Part shown: piece by piece, positions 1-7,257 of the stretch
Numbering within the stretch: the first letter of the stretch is position 1
How the letters are laid out: the number at the start of each line of letters is the position of its first letter
Position numbers and translations under genes: made by a program
The notes under the pieces: model-generated
Told to the model about the DNA's origin: nothing
Seen by the model: the letters and a program-made list of their open reading frames with translations, nothing else
The model's database searches: none
NCBI GenBank assembly: GCA_030526225.1
Contig: JAUNDF010000003.1
Span: 1 to 59,541, forward strand
Length of the DNA stretch: 59,541 nucleotides
Source: Clostridia bacterium
Lineage (GTDB): Bacteria > Bacillota > Clostridia > Christensenellales > Aristaeellaceae
Reading direction: 5' to 3'

Positions 1-99
1 TGCCTCCACATACCAGCAGCGTCCTTTTTCCTTGAAATTGAAAAGGGACAGCGCCAGACCGCCAATCAGCGGGAGAAGCAGCGTGAGAACAATCATCAT
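1..99 (-). CDS. NuoL/MrpA-like antiporter subunit, N-terminal fragment (runs off the left edge)
   Basis: Only the first 33 residues are present, starting at the ATG complementary to 97-99. They form one hydrophobic helix (LTLLLPLIGGLALSL) followed by a basic stretch, the usual N-terminus of the NuoL/NuoM/MrpA/MrpD proton-channel family. It follows the NuoM/MrpD-like gene by 16 bases on the same strand, so it is the last visible member of the antiporter operon. Whether it is the MrpA-like large subunit or another MrpD/NuoN paralogue cannot be told from this much sequence. Confidence 0.6.
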   Translation of the reverse strand, partial: MMIVLTLLLPLIGGLALSLFNFKEKGRCWYVEA

Positions 100-115
100 A
101 GCAGCGTCTCCTTTA

Positions 116-1603
116 TCACACAATCAGTGCGGCAACAGACTGGAACAGGCCGATGAGTGCATTGGGGAACAGACCCAGCACCACGCTCAGTACGGTGAGA
201 ATCAGCATGGGCACAAGCATCACATAGGTGGGTTCCTTCTTCTCAAAGAAAAGCAGCTTGCCGTCGGCACCGTGGCCGGGGAAGAAGCCCTTGATGAAGA
301 TGGTGAACAGGTAGCCGGCGGTCAGCAGGGCAGAAACCAGCAGCACGGCGGGGCCGGCATACATGTATGCGGAGGCAACGCCGGTCATGTTCATGGCACC
401 CTGTGCCAGGTACCACTTGCTCACAAAGCCAAGGCAGGGAGGAATGCCCACCAGACCGACACTGGCAAAGGTGAAGCACCACATGACGAAGGGCATCTGC
501 TTGCCAATGCCGTCCAGCTCGCTGACACGGGTCTTGCCGGTCTTTTCGATGATGGCACCGGCGGACATGAACAGGGTGTTCTTAATCAGCGCATGGGCAA
601 CCACATGCAGCAGTGCGCCAATCAGGCCCAGGGGATGCATGGTGCTCAGGCCGAACAGAATGTAGCTTACCTGGCTGACAGAGGACCAGGCCAGACGCTT
701 CTTCAGCAGGCCCTCGCGATAAGCCAGCATGGAGCCCATGAACACGGTGAACAGCGTCAGCACCATAAAGGTGGTCTGTACCCAGGTGCCCCGCAGGAAG
801 GAAGTGCCGAAGAAGAAGAAAATCAGGCGCAGATTGCCCAGCACACCGGCTTTGGTAATCACGCCGGAAAGCACAGCGCTGGCAGGGGAGGGAGCAACGG
901 GGTGGGCGGTGGGCAGCCAGCCGTGCAGGGGGAACATACCGGCCTTGGCGCCAAAGCCCATCAGCATCAGCAGGCTGACGGTCAGCACATAGCCCTCATG
1001 ACCGGCAACCTTTGCCATATCCAGCACACCGCCGGGGGCAAAGGAGAAGGTGGATACGAAGGGGCTGAGCAGGAACACGCCCAGCAGCACCAGAGAAGCA
1101 CCGATAACGGAGTAAATCAGATACTTGATACCGGCGGCCACGGCTTCCTTGGTCATGGTGTGCATCACCAGCGGCACGGTGAGCAGCGTCATGAATTCGT
1201 AGAACATGTAGAAGGTCACAATGCTGCCGGAGAAGCACAGGGCCATCAGCACACCGAGGGTAATCAGATAGAAGGAATAATAGCGGCGCTGGTTGTCCTC
1301 GTGGGCCATGTACTCAAAGGAGTAGGCACCGGCCATGCACCACACAAAGCACATCACGGCGGCAAAAATCCTGCCGACGGTATCCGTGTGCAGGAAAATG
1401 GGCAGATTATCGGAAAGAGAGAACAGCGTCAGGGACATATCGGGGGCCAGCAGCACGGGAATGAGCAGGCCGACGTTCACCGCCAGGGTGAGCATGGTCA
1501 GGGCGTTGCGGGCCTTCTTGCCCTCAAAGGGCTTCAGGAAAGCAACCAGCAGGCCGCTGATGACCGGCAGCAGCACCGGCACGAGCAGATACCAGGGATT
1601 CAT
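116..1603 (-). CDS. NuoM/MrpD-like proton-translocating antiporter subunit
   Basis: A membrane protein of about 495 residues with 13-14 hydrophobic segments. It carries the proton_antipo_M signature (LHGWLPTAHPVAPSPASAVLSG, in part) and the VAHALIKNTLFMSAG segment with the buried lysine/histidine used for ion translocation. The frame can start at a GTG at 1612. The ATG at 1603 (MNPWYLL) is preferred, because the GTG lies only two bases from the GAGGAG ribosome site. The stop is TGA. It is the second large MrpD-type subunit in this operon, after 1661-3163. A standard Mrp operon has one MrpD plus a long MrpA, so this copy may stand in for the N-terminal half of MrpA. Confidence 0.88.
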   Translation of the reverse strand: MNPWYLLVPVLLPVISGLLVAFLKPFEGKKARNALTMLTLAVNVGLLIPVLLAPDMSLTLFSLSDNLPIFLHTDTVGRIFAAVMCFVWCMAGAYSFEYMAHEDNQRRYYSFYLITLGVLMALCFSGSIVTFYMFYEFMTLLTVPLVMHTMTKEAVAAGIKYLIYSVIGASLVLLGVFLLSPFVSTFSFAPGGVLDMAKVAGHEGYVLTVSLLMLMGFGAKAGMFPLHGWLPTAHPVAPSPASAVLSGVITKAGVLGNLRLIFFFFGTSFLRGTWVQTTFMVLTLFTVFMGSMLAYREGLLKKRLAWSSVSQVSYILFGLSTMHPLGLIGALLHVVAHALIKNTLFMSAGAIIEKTGKTRVSELDGIGKQMPFVMWCFTFASVGLVGIPPCLGFVSKWYLAQGAMNMTGVASAYMYAGPAVLLVSALLTAGYLFTIFIKGFFPGHGADGKLLFFEKKEPTYVMLVPMLILTVLSVVLGLFPNALIGLFQSVAALIV

Positions 1604-1660
1604 CTTTCGCACATCTCCTCAATATTGAAATTCGTTGCGTTATGTTGTCGGTTTCGTCTG

Positions 1661-3163
1661 TCAGCAGAACAGGGACAGGCCGCGCATCAGCCCGGCAATC
1701 AGGGGCTGAGCGAACATGCCCAGGGCGATGTTCAGGGCAATGAAGGCCACCAGAGACACAACCAGTGCAGGGTTGTTCTTTTTTGCGGCATAGGTGATGC
1801 CTTCGGTCCCCTGCTTGGAATAGATGCTCATCATCGTCCGCAGGAAGTACAGCACATTCAGCCAGGTGGAAATGGCCAGTGCGGCCAGTGCCAGCATCAT
1901 GTGATGACCCTGATACTGCAGTGCGGCATCGGCAAAGTTGATTTTGCTGATCAGGCCGCCCAGGAAGGGGAAGCCGACCATGGACAGCGCACCCACGGTG
2001 AAGGCGATGCCGGCCAGCTTGTTGCGGTAGCCGCTGCCCTGCAGATCCTTCAGGCTGCTGTTGCCGTTGGAGGCATCAATCAGTGCGCTGGAGGAAATGA
2101 ACAGCATGGCCTTGCTGGCAGAGTGGGCAAAGATGTGGAACATGGCGGCCATCATGCCGAACTCGGTGCCGAAGCCGATGCCCATGAAGATGTAGCCGAT
2201 CTGGGCCACGGAGGAGTAGGCAATCATCCGGCGGATATCCGTCTCGCGGATGGCCATGATGGAGCCCATAATCATGGCGACGATGGCGAATACAAACAGC
2301 ACATTGGTTACGCCTGCCTCAGCGACAATGTCCAGATTGTACACGCGGCAGTAAATCTTAATCAGCAGGAAGATGTATCCCTTGCTCACAAGAGACGACA
2401 GCACGGATGCGGAGGCGGGGGTGGTGCTGCCGTAGGCATCCGGCACCCAGGTGTGGAAGGGGAACAGCGCGGATTTAATGGCAAGGCCGGAGGTAATCAG
2501 CGCAAAGGCCACGGTGACAGGGATGTCATACTGGCCGGTCATGGCCAGCTGGCGCATGCTGTCGTGCACATTGCTCATCAGCAGATGACCGGTCAGGCCG
2601 TAGGTGAGAATCAGACCCAGCAGGAACAGACCCGAGCCGATGGAGTTCATAATCATGTACCGGGTGGAGGCCAGCAGGGACTTGCCCCGGTTGCGGGCTG
2701 CAATCAGCGTACAGGCGGCAATGGTCATGATTTCCACAAACACGTAGGCGGTGAACATGTCATCGGTGTATACCTGCGCCATCAGTGCGGCGGTCAGCAG
2801 CAGCATCACTACAAAGTACAGGTTGTGCTTGCCGGCAACCACGTGCTCATCCAGCTTTTTCACACCGCCCAGCAGAGACAGCAGCATCACCAGACTGAAG
2901 AAGAACGCGGTGATGGCCTCCAGCTGACCGACACGGATCATGTTGCCCCAGGGAGCATCATAGTGACCCATGCGATAGGGATAGCTTTCCGGATAGGATG
3001 CCATCAGCACAGCCAGCACGGCAGCACCGATGACCTCAGCCAGCAGAACTGCAATGGTCCAGCGGCGGGCACCCTTGCCCTTCAGCACGCTGGTCACAGC
3101 AGCGGAGCCAAGGGGCAGCAGAATGCAGGCAAAGGGGATGGATTGCCAAAGAGCCATATGCAT
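1661..3163 (-). CDS. mrpD: Na+/H+ antiporter subunit D (MrpD/MbhH-like)
   Basis: A 500-residue polytopic protein of the proton_antipo_M family. Visible signatures are FPFHTWVPDAYGSTTPASAS, LSSLVSKGYIFLLIK and a HIFAHSASKAMLFISSS helix containing the conserved transmembrane histidine and lysine. The ATG at 3163 follows GGAGGAGG and lies inside the end of mrpC, so translation is coupled. The stop is TGA. In Mrp antiporters and Mbh-type complexes this subunit forms one of the half-channels that exchange Na+ and H+ across the cytoplasmic membrane. Confidence 0.92.
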   Translation of the reverse strand: MHMALWQSIPFACILLPLGSAAVTSVLKGKGARRWTIAVLLAEVIGAAVLAVLMASYPESYPYRMGHYDAPWGNMIRVGQLEAITAFFFSLVMLLSLLGGVKKLDEHVVAGKHNLYFVVMLLLTAALMAQVYTDDMFTAYVFVEIMTIAACTLIAARNRGKSLLASTRYMIMNSIGSGLFLLGLILTYGLTGHLLMSNVHDSMRQLAMTGQYDIPVTVAFALITSGLAIKSALFPFHTWVPDAYGSTTPASASVLSSLVSKGYIFLLIKIYCRVYNLDIVAEAGVTNVLFVFAIVAMIMGSIMAIRETDIRRMIAYSSVAQIGYIFMGIGFGTEFGMMAAMFHIFAHSASKAMLFISSSALIDASNGNSSLKDLQGSGYRNKLAGIAFTVGALSMVGFPFLGGLISKINFADAALQYQGHHMMLALAALAISTWLNVLYFLRTMMSIYSKQGTEGITYAAKKNNPALVVSLVAFIALNIALGMFAQPLIAGLMRGLSLFC

Positions 3164-3165
3164 GG

Positions 3166-3531
3166 TTAATCCTCCTCCTTCTGTGCCAGCACGGTGATTT
3201 CGTCAATGTCAAGGGTGTGATAATGGCGGTACAGGCGAACGGTCAGGGCCAGCATCACGGCAGAGGATGCCACGCTGACCACGATGCCCGTCAGTACCAG
3301 ACCTGCGGGGATGGGGTTGATGTAGGCGGCCACATTCGTAATGCCGTCCACCACGATGGGGGCCTTGCGGCCGTCCACATAGCCGATGGAGGTCAGGAAC
3401 AGATACAGGGCGCTGTCCATCATGGAAAAACCGATGATTTTCTTCATCAGGTTTCTGTCCAGAAGAAGCACAGAAAAGCCGATGCCGAAGAGAATCACTG
3501 CGGCAATCATTTCATAATTGCTGAAATTCAT
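3166..3531 (-). CDS. mrpC: Na+/H+ antiporter subunit C (MrpC/MbhG, NuoK-like)
   Basis: A 121-residue protein with three predicted helices, the size and fold of NuoK. The signature GIVVSVASSAVMLALTVRLYRHY near the C-terminus is typical of MrpC/MnhC. The ATG at 3531 follows GGAGACATG. The gene sits three bases downstream of the MrpB-domain gene and ends (TAA) three bases before mrpD starts, the order seen in Mrp operons. It is a membrane part of the antiporter with no catalytic role of its own. Confidence 0.9.
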   Translation of the reverse strand: MNFSNYEMIAAVILFGIGFSVLLLDRNLMKKIIGFSMMDSALYLFLTSIGYVDGRKAPIVVDGITNVAAYINPIPAGLVLTGIVVSVASSAVMLALTVRLYRHYHTLDIDEITVLAQKEED

Positions 3532-3534
3532 GGC

Positions 3535-4482
3535 TTACATGTCTCCTTTCCGGAACAGGGTATACAGGGCATACATGGTGCAGCATACCACCAGACCGAC
3601 GGCCAGGTTCAGGTAGGGAATCAGACCTGCGCTGAACAGCTTGCCGGGGGTGCCGGGGGTGATGAAGGACCACAGATGATTGGCACCTGTGAAGAAGGAA
3701 TAGGTCTTGCTCACCGCATAGAAGGTCAGCGCGGCAACAGACACCACCTTGAAGGTTTTGAAGGTGAAGAACTTCTCCGTCTTATCAAAGCCGAAGGCGC
3801 TCAGGTACAGAATCAGACCGGCACCCATAATGGCACCGCCGGAGAAGCCGCCGCCGGGAGAAATGTGACCATTCATAATCACATACATGCCGAACAGAAG
3901 CACCACAGGCACCAGCACCTGTGCAATCTTCTGGAGAATCAGGTCGTGCTTGGGCTCGGTCATGCGGTCGTGGGCTTCCTCCTCCAGTGCACCGGCAGGG
4001 TCGCCCTGACCGATGCGCAGCAGAATCATCACCGCGCAGGCGGCGATAAACAGCACGTTGCTTTCACCCAGGGTATCGAAGGCACGGTAATCCAGAATCA
4101 TGCCGGCCACGATGTTCACAGCGCCGGTTTCCTCCATGCCCTTTTCAATATACCGGCGGGATACCTCGTTGTTGGCCGGGTCGGCGGCGTTGCCGAACTC
4201 GGGCAGCTGCATGGCAGTCATCAGCAGGAACGCAATGATGCCGCAGCACATCAGTGCTGCCAGAATGCGGTATACAAGCTGGTAGAAGTTGACATGCTTT
4301 GCTTTCTTCTTTTCCCATGTGCGATGGTGCTGCACTGCCGGTGCCGCAGGAGCAGCCTCCTGTGCGGTGTCATCGTCATAGTCGCTCTGGAGGGCTTCAT
4401 CCAGCGCGGAATCGTAATGCATCAGCCAGTGGCCCAGCCGGTCGCGGCGGCTGCCGGACATATCATGCTTGAGCTTTGCCAT
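3535..4482 (-). CDS. Fused MbhE (MrpA C-terminal) and MrpB/MbhF antiporter subunit
   Basis: A 315-residue membrane protein. Residues 1-65 are charged and cytoplasmic. A first module at about residues 70-155 (NIVAGMILDYRAFDTLGESN) matches the tail of MrpA, called MbhE in hydrogenase complexes. A second module at about residues 175-310 is MrpB (MnhB), with the conserved GHISPGGGFSGGAIMGAG. The ATG at 4482 (MAKLKHD) is chosen; the longer frame from 4536 would extend too deep into the upstream gene, which ends at 4463. The stop is TAA. Two subunits that are separate in Mbh systems are joined here. Confidence 0.85.
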   Translation of the reverse strand: MAKLKHDMSGSRRDRLGHWLMHYDSALDEALQSDYDDDTAQEAAPAAPAVQHHRTWEKKKAKHVNFYQLVYRILAALMCCGIIAFLLMTAMQLPEFGNAADPANNEVSRRYIEKGMEETGAVNIVAGMILDYRAFDTLGESNVLFIAACAVMILLRIGQGDPAGALEEEAHDRMTEPKHDLILQKIAQVLVPVVLLFGMYVIMNGHISPGGGFSGGAIMGAGLILYLSAFGFDKTEKFFTFKTFKVVSVAALTFYAVSKTYSFFTGANHLWSFITPGTPGKLFSAGLIPYLNLAVGLVVCCTMYALYTLFRKGDM

Positions 4483-4765
4483 CCTCGGCCACCTCCTTGT
4501 CGTAAACGGATTCCTTATGGCGGTCAGCCAGGTCAATGGCGTGAATCTTCTTCAGCGTGGCAAACATCAGCAGGCTGTCAATGCCCGCGCCCACAGCGGC
4601 CTCGGTGATGGCCAGATCGGGAGATTCCAGCAGCACCCAGACCACGCTCAGTGCCAGACTCATGGACATGAACAGCACAATGGAGCGCAGCAGGTTTTTG
4701 CTGAAGGCCACTGCCACGGCGCAGCCGATGATGAATATCAGCAGGATAATGTTCAATGCTTCCAT
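4463..4765 (-). CDS. DUF4040 antiporter subunit (MbhD-like, detached piece of MrpA)
   Basis: A 100-residue protein with three hydrophobic helices. It carries the hallmark ESPDLAITEAAVGAG, the MbhD/DUF4040 domain that normally lies in the C-terminal part of MrpA. The ATG is at 4765, and the stop (TGA) overlaps the start of the next gene by about 20 bases, so the two are translationally coupled. A free-standing DUF4040 subunit points to the split-MrpA layout of Mbh/Mbx/Mbs complexes rather than the seven-gene bacterial Mrp operon. Confidence 0.88.
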   Translation of the reverse strand: MEALNIILLIFIIGCAVAVAFSKNLLRSIVLFMSMSLALSVVWVLLESPDLAITEAAVGAGIDSLLMFATLKKIHAIDLADRHKESVYDKEVAEDGKAQA

Positions 4766-4767
4766 TG

Positions 4768-5121
4768 TCAGTTATCCTCCTTTTCATGGGCTACGGCCTC
4801 GGGGTCACCGATGGCAACCACCTTGGGCAGATCCTCGTTGATGGTAACCTCCAGCTTGCCAATCAGATGAGAGGCAACGGGGGAGGTGAGCCACAGCATG
4901 GGGATAATCAGCAGGAACTTGACGGATGTAATGTCAAAGCCCTCGGCGATAATCAGGCCCAGCAGCATCAGCAGAATGCCAAGGCTGTCCAGCAGGGCAG
5001 CGGCATGGATGCGGTTGAGTGAGTAACGGAAACGGAACACGCCCAGCACGCCGGAGATGATGACAAACAGACCCACGGCGGTGCACACAAGGCTCAATGC
5101 AAAGCGGATGAAATCAAGCAT
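4768..5121 (-). CDS. mrpG: Na+/H+ antiporter subunit G (MrpG/MbhC)
   Basis: A 117-residue protein with three helices. It shows the MrpG pattern GVFRFRYSLNRIHAAALLDSLG near residue 35 and LTSPVASHLIGK in the middle. The ATG at 5121 is chosen over the ATG at 5127, because GGAGA sits one base from the upstream ATG but six bases from this one. It overlaps the end of mrpF by eight bases. The stop is TGA. It is an accessory membrane subunit of the antiporter. Confidence 0.9.
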   Translation of the reverse strand: MLDFIRFALSLVCTAVGLFVIISGVLGVFRFRYSLNRIHAAALLDSLGILLMLLGLIIAEGFDITSVKFLLIIPMLWLTSPVASHLIGKLEVTINEDLPKVVAIGDPEAVAHEKEDN

Positions 5122-5434
5122 GGTCATTCTCCTTTCCGTTTTCGTTTTCCTGATGAAGCTTCTGGCGGTATACGCCGATGTAAATCTTGCTGAGGATAAC
5201 CACCGCAAGGAAGGACAGCATGGCGTAGATGATGGCTACATCAGCCAGATAGCCCTCGCCCTTGACAAAGGCCAGCACGCAGATGATGATGAGAATCAGG
5301 GTGCCCATCATGTTGACGGCGATGATTTTGTCGGCAATGCGCGTGCCGGTGATGGCGCGGATCAGGCAGATGCAAAGCAGAACGCCCAATACCACCATCA
5401 CAATGTTGTACATGATGCTGTATGCCTGTGTCAT
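5114..5434 (-). CDS. mrpF: Na+/H+ antiporter subunit F (MrpF/MbhB)
   Basis: A 106-residue protein with three helices. The MrpF signature is visible in CLIRAITGTRIADKIIAVNM, followed by the DVAIIYAMLSFLAVVILSK helix. The ATG is at 5434, overlapping the mrpE stop (5431-5433) as ATGA. The stop is TGA. In characterised Mrp systems MrpF is required for ion or cholate efflux. Confidence 0.9.
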   Translation of the reverse strand: MTQAYSIMYNIVMVVLGVLLCICLIRAITGTRIADKIIAVNMMGTLILIIICVLAFVKGEGYLADVAIIYAMLSFLAVVILSKIYIGVYRQKLHQENENGKENDHA

Positions 5435-5901
5435 GCTTTTTTGCCTCCTTCCACAGCCATGATGCGCTGCTGCATTTCGCTGTCTTCAATGCCCTCGGAG
5501 AATTCCGTGTCCAGTGCATGCACAAGGAACAGGTCCTCATGCACGTCCACGGTGATGGTGCCGGGGGTCAGGGTGATGGAATTGGCCAGAACCGTTTTGC
5601 CCATGTCGGTCTTCAGCTTTGTTTTAAAGCTGACCAGCTGGGGCTCAATCTCCCGGTCAAAGGCCCAGATCAGGCGAATGGTGGCACCGGCGCTGCGGGT
5701 GATTTCGCCAACCAGATACACCAGATAGCGGAAAAAGCCCGGGATGCGCCTGGCGAACTGCCAGTCACGCTTGGGTGAATACCCCATGAACTTCCACATA
5801 AAAAGATACAGCAAACCACTGAGTACAGCGCCGGTCACGGCAATCTCAGTTGTCCACTGCCCATTGAGAAGTATCCACACTGCAAATAGAACAAAGAACA
5901 T
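5431..5901 (-). CDS. mrpE: Na+/H+ antiporter subunit E (MrpE/MbhA)
   Basis: A 156-residue protein and the first gene of the antiporter operon. Two N-terminal helices are followed by the MrpE core: EITRSAGATIRLIWAFDREI, then LANSITLTPGTITVDVHED, the most conserved part of the family. The ATG at 5901 (MFFVLFAVW) has a clear GAAGGAGGT ten bases upstream; the frame remains open to 6003 but without a good ribosome site there. A promoter lies at 5959-5987. The stop is TGA. Confidence 0.92.
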   Translation of the reverse strand: MFFVLFAVWILLNGQWTTEIAVTGAVLSGLLYLFMWKFMGYSPKRDWQFARRIPGFFRYLVYLVGEITRSAGATIRLIWAFDREIEPQLVSFKTKLKTDMGKTVLANSITLTPGTITVDVHEDLFLVHALDTEFSEGIEDSEMQQRIMAVEGGKKA

Positions 5902-5958
5902 GCTTGCACAAACCTCCTTCAGTGCATGACAAATAATGCCTGAAAAACAAGCAAAAAC

Positions 5959-5987
5959 ATTGTAAACTTTCCTATTAAATAATTCAA
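5959..5987 (-). promoter_or_regulatory. Sigma-A promoter of the mrp operon
   Basis: Read on the minus strand, TTGAAT (5982-5987) is separated by 17 bases from TACAAT (5959-5964). It lies about 58 bases upstream of the mrpE start, back to back with the promoter of the FNT-like gene. Confidence 0.75.
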
Positions 5988-6034
5988 TGCGCAAAATGGT
6001 CAATATTTGGAAAATATGGGCAAAAACTCATCCA

Positions 6035-6063
6035 TTGACGCGGCAGGGGATGCTTGCTACAAT
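6035..6063 (+). promoter_or_regulatory. Sigma-A promoter of the FNT-like gene
   Basis: TTGACG (6035-6040), a 17-base spacer and TACAAT (6058-6063). The start codon at 6110 is 46 bases downstream, with AAAGGAG as ribosome site. Confidence 0.8.
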
Positions 6064-6109
6064 AGACAGGACAAACATCGCCGCTTTTTCCGGACGAAAG
6101 GAGAAATGA

Positions 6110-6682
6110 ATGATGCTGCTTTCCTTCCTGCCCTCGGTGGCTGCCGGTGCCTGTATCGGCATGGGCTGTGTTATGTTTCTGACTGCGCAGAGCCAGTATG
6201 TGGGAGCCCTGCTGTTCTCCATCGGGCTGCTGTTTATCCGGCTGTGCAAATTCGATTTGTATACCGGTGCCATTCAGAAGGCGGCCCGGCGGGAGATTTC
6301 CTTCCTGCGGCTGGCACAGATTCTGGCGGGCAATGCTGTGGGCATTCTGCTGGTGTATGCCCTGTCCCTTCTCATGGGCCGGGATGTGGCGGACAAGGCG
6401 GCGGCAGTCGGCGCATCCGTATCCCAGCTGCCCCTGACCAGCGTGCTGGGGAAGGCCATCTTCTGCGGCGCGCTGATGACCGTTGCCACCTACCCCGATG
6501 CACCGCTGTGGGTATCCTCCATGTGCGTGGTGGCCTTTATTCTCTCCGGCTTCCGGCATTCGGTGGCGGATATCTTCTGCATGCCCGAACTGACCCATTG
6601 GCTCACGGCTGTTGTTGGCAACCTGATTGGCGGCTACGGGCTTGCATGGTTTGATTATATGAAAAAGAAAAACGCTGCCTGA
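6110..6682 (+). CDS. Short formate/nitrite-transporter-like membrane protein
   Basis: A 190-residue protein with six predicted membrane segments. It resembles the FNT channel family: a first repeat with GALLFSIGLLFIRLCKFDLYTG, a long hydrophilic loop, and a second repeat ending in GFRHSVADIF, close to the FNT motif GFEHSVANM. Full FNT channels are about 260-280 residues, so this is a compact member that has lost loops and termini. Transported substrate is unknown; small weak acids such as formate or acetate are the family norm. It is monocistronic, with its own promoter and a terminator overlapping its TGA stop. Assignment to FNT is by motif resemblance only. Confidence 0.65.
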   Translation: MMLLSFLPSVAAGACIGMGCVMFLTAQSQYVGALLFSIGLLFIRLCKFDLYTGAIQKAARREISFLRLAQILAGNAVGILLVYALSLLMGRDVADKAAAVGASVSQLPLTSVLGKAIFCGALMTVATYPDAPLWVSSMCVVAFILSGFRHSVADIFCMPELTHWLTAVVGNLIGGYGLAWFDYMKKKNAA

Positions 6683-6697
6683 ACGGTCAGCGTTTTT
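6668..6697. terminator. Bidirectional terminator between the FNT-like gene and tadA
   Basis: AAAAACGCTG and CAGCGTTTTT form a ten-base-pair stem with A and T tracts on both sides, between two convergent genes. The left arm overlaps the stop codon of the FNT-like gene. Confidence 0.8.
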
Positions 6698-6711
6698 CAC
6701 AGTCAGCCGGG

Positions 6712-7158
6712 TTATCGTTTTGCTTTGAAAAAATCCTGCAGAACCTTGCCGCATTCGGCCTGCATCACGCCGGCCTGCCAGCGGGTCCTGCCGCCCAGTG
6801 CCTTGTCGCCGGGCAAATCGTAAATGCTGCCGCAGCAGCCCAGCTTTTCGTCACAGGCGCCGAAAACGCACATATCCAGCTGGCTCATCACCATGGCACC
6901 GGCGCACATGGGGCATGGCTCCAAAGTGACATACAGCGTGCAGCCTGTCAGATGCCATGTGCCCAGCAGCTCGGCGGCACGGCGCATGCAGAGAATCTCC
7001 GCGTGTGCGGTGGGGTCCTTGGAATGCTCCCTTGTGTTGTGTGCCCGGCACAGGATGTGTCCGTTATGCACCATTACGGCACCCACGGGCACTTCGCCCT
7101 CCTGCGCGGCCAGCCTTGCCTCCTCAAGGGCGAGGGACATATAGTCTTCATGCTGCAT
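6712..7158 (-). CDS. tadA: tRNA-specific adenosine deaminase TadA
   Basis: A 148-residue cytidine-deaminase-fold enzyme that converts A34 to inosine in tRNA-Arg(ACG). Zinc and catalytic residues are visible as HAE (in PTAHAEILCMRRAAE) and PCPMC (in LEPCPMCAGAM), with the ACDEKLGCCGS segment typical of bacterial TadA. The ATG at 7158 follows GGGAGG; the frame is open far upstream but has no reason to start earlier. Its own promoter is at 7183-7211. The stop is TAA. Confidence 0.95.
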   Translation of the reverse strand: MQHEDYMSLALEEARLAAQEGEVPVGAVMVHNGHILCRAHNTREHSKDPTAHAEILCMRRAAELLGTWHLTGCTLYVTLEPCPMCAGAMVMSQLDMCVFGACDEKLGCCGSIYDLPGDKALGGRTRWQAGVMQAECGKVLQDFFKAKR

Positions 7159-7182
7159 GGCATCCACCTCCCTTATGGAGTC

Positions 7183-7211
7183 ATTGTACCATACGGCATC
7201 CGGGAACGCAA
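7183..7211 (-). promoter_or_regulatory. Sigma-A promoter of tadA
   Basis: On the minus strand, TTGCGT (7206-7211), 17 bases and TACAAT (7183-7188), ending 25 bases before the start codon. Confidence 0.7.
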
Positions 7212-7257
7212 TCTGCTTCAATTTCTTTATATTTTGTTCAACGAAAGAGTGATATCC

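Noticed and set aside
32-3169. A 1045-residue open frame on the plus strand opposite the antiporter genes, and similar long antisense frames at 9000-11597, 11673-13799, 25926-27815, 33774-35390 and 52581-55244.
   Set aside because: The products are Gly/His/Gln-rich low-complexity sequence with no domain. They arise because TTA, CTA and TCA codons are rare in the real genes opposite, which leaves the antisense frame open.
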